Origin: DATLFA01 sp039934635
GTDB lineage: Bacteria; Actinomycetota; Acidimicrobiia; Acidimicrobiales; WLNW01
Length of the DNA stretch: 7,554 nt
Assembly (NCBI GenBank): GCA_039934635.1
Contig: JBDTLT010000255.1
Coordinates: forward strand, 1-7,554
Reading direction: 5' to 3'
Below the pieces are notes generated by a model that made no database searches, had not been told where the DNA came from, and saw nothing but the letters and a program-made list of their open reading frames with translations. Position 1 is the first letter of the stretch; the number at the start of each line of letters is the position of its first letter. The position numbers were made by a program, and so were the translations under genes. This document shows, piece after piece, positions 5,947 to 7,554 of this stretch.

Positions 5947-7152
5947 ATGCCGATGAGTTACACCACCGATCCGATCAAGGTGATCGATGTGGACAGCCAT
6001 TACTCGCCGCCGCCCGGCTTTTGGGAAGCTCACGCCCCGGCAAAGTTCAAGGAGCGGGTGCCTCGGATCCGCGAGAACGATGAGGGTATGCCGGAGTGGG
6101 TAGTCGACGGGAACCGGTTTGACTCGATCGGTTTCAACATGGTGCGGCCGGACGGCACCAAGGTACAGGGCAATATGCAGGCGCTACCTTCCTTCGAGGA
6201 GATGCACGCTGGCTCTTACGATGTCAAGGCCCGCGTCGCGTGGTTGGACGAGCACGCCATTTCTCAGCAGATCATGTATCCCAACACCGGCGGCTTCAGC
6301 AGCCAGATGTTTTTCACGAAGATCGCCGACGAAGAGCTGCGCAACGTCTGCATAAGGACCTACAACGACGCGGCGGCCGCGCTGCAGAAGGAGAGCGGTG
6401 GTCGGCTCCTGCCGCTGTCGCAGATCCCATGGTGGAATATTGACGAGGCAGAGAAGGAGCTCAGGCGCACGCGGGTCGAGCTGGACCTCATGGCCGGGCC
6501 CACCATGTTCACCTCGCCCGAGATCCACGGCTTCCCCTCCTACAACCAGCCGCAATGGGACTCGTTCTTGTCGACGTGCGAAGACCTCGAGGTACCACTC
6601 AGCTTCCATATCGGCGTGCCGGGCGGAGGGGCCCAAAAACCGTTTGTAGAGCCGGGCGTCGACGCGTCTGAACAGCTGACCAAGGGCCGCGGTGTGTTTC
6701 TGGCCGTGTACACAACCAACTCGTTTCTCAGCAACTCTTGGCTTCTCACCAACTTCATCTTCAGCGGTATTCCGCTGAGGCATCCCCGGCTGAAGATTGT
6801 TTCGGGCGAAACCGGCATCAGCTGGTTGCCCTTTCTGATCGAGGCCATGGACTTCCAGTGGCACGAAAACATCGAGACTGAGGACAAGCGGGACTTCTGG
6901 CAGGGCATGATGCCCAGCGAGATCTACCGCCGCAACTTCTTCGCCTCGTTCTGGTTCGAGACGACGGCGCTCGCAGAACACATCGATTTTCTTGGCGCGG
7001 ACACCGTCATGTTCGAAACCGACTTCCCCCATGGCACGGCGTTGACGGACAGGATGACTGTAGAAGTAGCAGGAAAGCTGGCCAAGCTCACGCCAGAGGT
7101 GCGCAAGAAGGTCCTGCACGATACGGCGGCACGGGTCTACAACCTGCAGTAG
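5947..7152 (+). CDS. Second amidohydrolase-2 family protein
   Basis: A 401-residue member of the same PF04909 group as the gene at 3121, of similar length but clearly diverged. Its features are 'VIDVDSHYSPPPGFW' (12-26) with D16-x-H18; 'KARVAWLDEHAISQQIMYPN' in outline (about 95-114), a strand found across the D-S-H branch; 'PLSFHIGVPGGG' with the likely ligand H221; 'HPRLKIVSGETGISWLPFL' in outline (279-297); and 'VMFETDFPHG' with the likely catalytic Asp D359 and H362. All expected motifs are present, so it should be active as a hydrolase or decarboxylase; the substrate is unknown. ATG 5947 is set by AAAGGAG eight bases upstream; a second ATG at 5953 is possible. It uses some codons rare in the neighbours (tandem ATA-AGG at 6352-6357). 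It follows the broken hydrolase gene closely and is probably the only working gene of that operon. Confidence 0.92.
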   Translation: MPMSYTTDPIKVIDVDSHYSPPPGFWEAHAPAKFKERVPRIRENDEGMPEWVVDGNRFDSIGFNMVRPDGTKVQGNMQALPSFEEMHAGSYDVKARVAWLDEHAISQQIMYPNTGGFSSQMFFTKIADEELRNVCIRTYNDAAAALQKESGGRLLPLSQIPWWNIDEAEKELRRTRVELDLMAGPTMFTSPEIHGFPSYNQPQWDSFLSTCEDLEVPLSFHIGVPGGGAQKPFVEPGVDASEQLTKGRGVFLAVYTTNSFLSNSWLLTNFIFSGIPLRHPRLKIVSGETGISWLPFLIEAMDFQWHENIETEDKRDFWQGMMPSEIYRRNFFASFWFETTALAEHIDFLGADTVMFETDFPHGTALTDRMTVEVAGKLAKLTPEVRKKVLHDTAARVYNLQ

Positions 7153-7243
7153 TGGTAGCCGACGAGGCGCTGGGATCGCTTGACCTGCGTCTGGGCCATG
7201 GCGATACCGGGCAGTCACAGTGCCGCGTCACCCTTCATGACGC

Positions 7244-7276
7244 GGTTGAGGCCATCGCGATGCGATGGCCTCAACC
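7244..7276. terminator. Perfect 15-bp hairpin between convergent genes
   Basis: GGTTGAGGCCATCGC (7244-7258) and GCGATGGCCTCAACC (7262-7276) are exactly complementary around the loop GAT. The hairpin stands 92 bp after the second amidohydrolase and 113 bp before the end of the minus-strand fasciclin-like gene, so it would serve both as a terminator. Only TT follows on the plus strand, and no T-run is seen on the other. It is therefore a strong but U-poor hairpin, as often reported for high-GC actinobacteria. The rest of 7153-7388 shows no gene. Confidence 0.75.
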
Positions 7277-7388
7277 TTGGTGGGGAGGTACCCGTTTTGC
7301 GTTCAGCCGAAGACCTCGGGTCCGCGGGTCAACGCGTCTAATTGTCCGTTGTTTCGCTGCGAGCGCCTCCCGTCGACCTCGATCAAGC

Positions 7389-7554
7389 TCAGGCGTTGAG
7401 GTCCGGGAGCAGGACTCGGGTGATGCCGTGGATCACGCCATTGCTGGCCGGGATGTTGAGCGCGAACAGGTTCAGCCATGGGTCGTTGAGTTCGGATTTG
7501 ACGACGAGGCGAAGTCCCCGGTGATTGAGGTCGCCGACTTCATTTTCGTGCCGT
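7389..7554 (-). CDS. C-terminal end of a fasciclin-like domain protein (partial, runs off the right edge)
   Basis: Reading leftward from the edge, one frame runs 54 residues to TGA at 7391-7389. It ends '...LRLVVKSELNDPWLNLFALN' then 'NGVIHGITRVLLPDLNA'. The signature N-G-V-I-H-x-I-x-x-V-L-L-P is the closing motif of fasciclin (FAS1, PF02469) domains, whose members are usually secreted or surface-anchored adhesion proteins. The N-terminus, including any signal peptide, is outside the window. In FAS1 the residues before NGVIH usually form a strand reading 'v...n..a.NG', and 'LNIPASNGVIH' fits. The call rests on this single motif, but the motif is distinctive. The gene is convergent with the amidohydrolase across the hairpin at 7244-7276. 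Confidence 0.65.
   Translation of the reverse strand, partial: RHENEVGDLNHRGLRLVVKSELNDPWLNLFALNIPASNGVIHGITRVLLPDLNA

Noticed and set aside
6184..7218. A 344-codon minus-strand open frame opposite the second amidohydrolase
   Set aside because: For the same reason, it is an antisense shadow of a gene with complete motifs, and its product has no recognisable family.

Overview
This is a GC-rich chromosomal segment with compact genes that have good Shine-Dalgarno sites. The gene types (paralogous PF04909 amidohydrolases, small cupins, an epimerase-like SDR, a fasciclin-domain protein) suggest a high-GC actinobacterium, perhaps from the mycobacterial or Acidimicrobiia side. No rRNA, tRNA or other taxonomic marker is present, so this is an inference. 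I found no CRISPR array, insertion sequence, phage gene or tRNA.

Left part (1-2100). A cupin-type gene enters from the left edge and ends at 187. Facing it is a two-gene minus-strand operon: a 113-residue thioredoxin (680-1021) followed 11 bp later by a 126-residue DUF302 protein (288-668). Its promoter region carries a 16-bp inverted repeat, ATACCC-N4-GGGTAT (1072-1087), which resembles operators of the CsoR/CstR family of copper- or persulfide-sensing repressors. This is the most informative regulatory signal in the window. It suggests a small thiol, sulfur or metal stress module controlled by a repressor encoded elsewhere. After 388 bp without a recognisable gene comes a class I SAM-dependent methyltransferase (1409-2098, minus).

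Middle part (2383-5355). A cupin-domain protein (2383-2889, minus) is divergent from an amidohydrolase-2 family enzyme (3121-4254, plus). That enzyme is convergent with an NAD(P)-binding epimerase-like protein (4255-5355, minus). Their stop codons abut with no base between them and form the palindrome TGATCA. The epimerase-like protein has a good dinucleotide-binding loop but seems to lack the usual SDR Tyr-x3-Lys pair.

Right part (5512-7554). An alpha/beta-hydrolase gene (5512-5933) is broken: it has lost its nucleophile-elbow region, shifts frame, carries an in-frame TAA and is short at its C-terminus. The ribosome binding site of an intact second amidohydrolase (5947-7152) overlaps its last stop codon. 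Beyond that lie a perfect 15-bp hairpin (7244-7276) and the C-terminal end of a fasciclin-like protein on the minus strand (7389-7554).

The genes from 2383 to 7152 (cupin, two amidohydrolases, epimerase-like SDR, hydrolase remnant) look like a catabolic or modification cluster for an organic, possibly aromatic or polyketide-like, substrate. No substrate can be named from the sequence. Nothing here clearly forms an undescribed system. The most promising leads are the operator-controlled thioredoxin-DUF302 operon and the partly decayed catabolic cluster.
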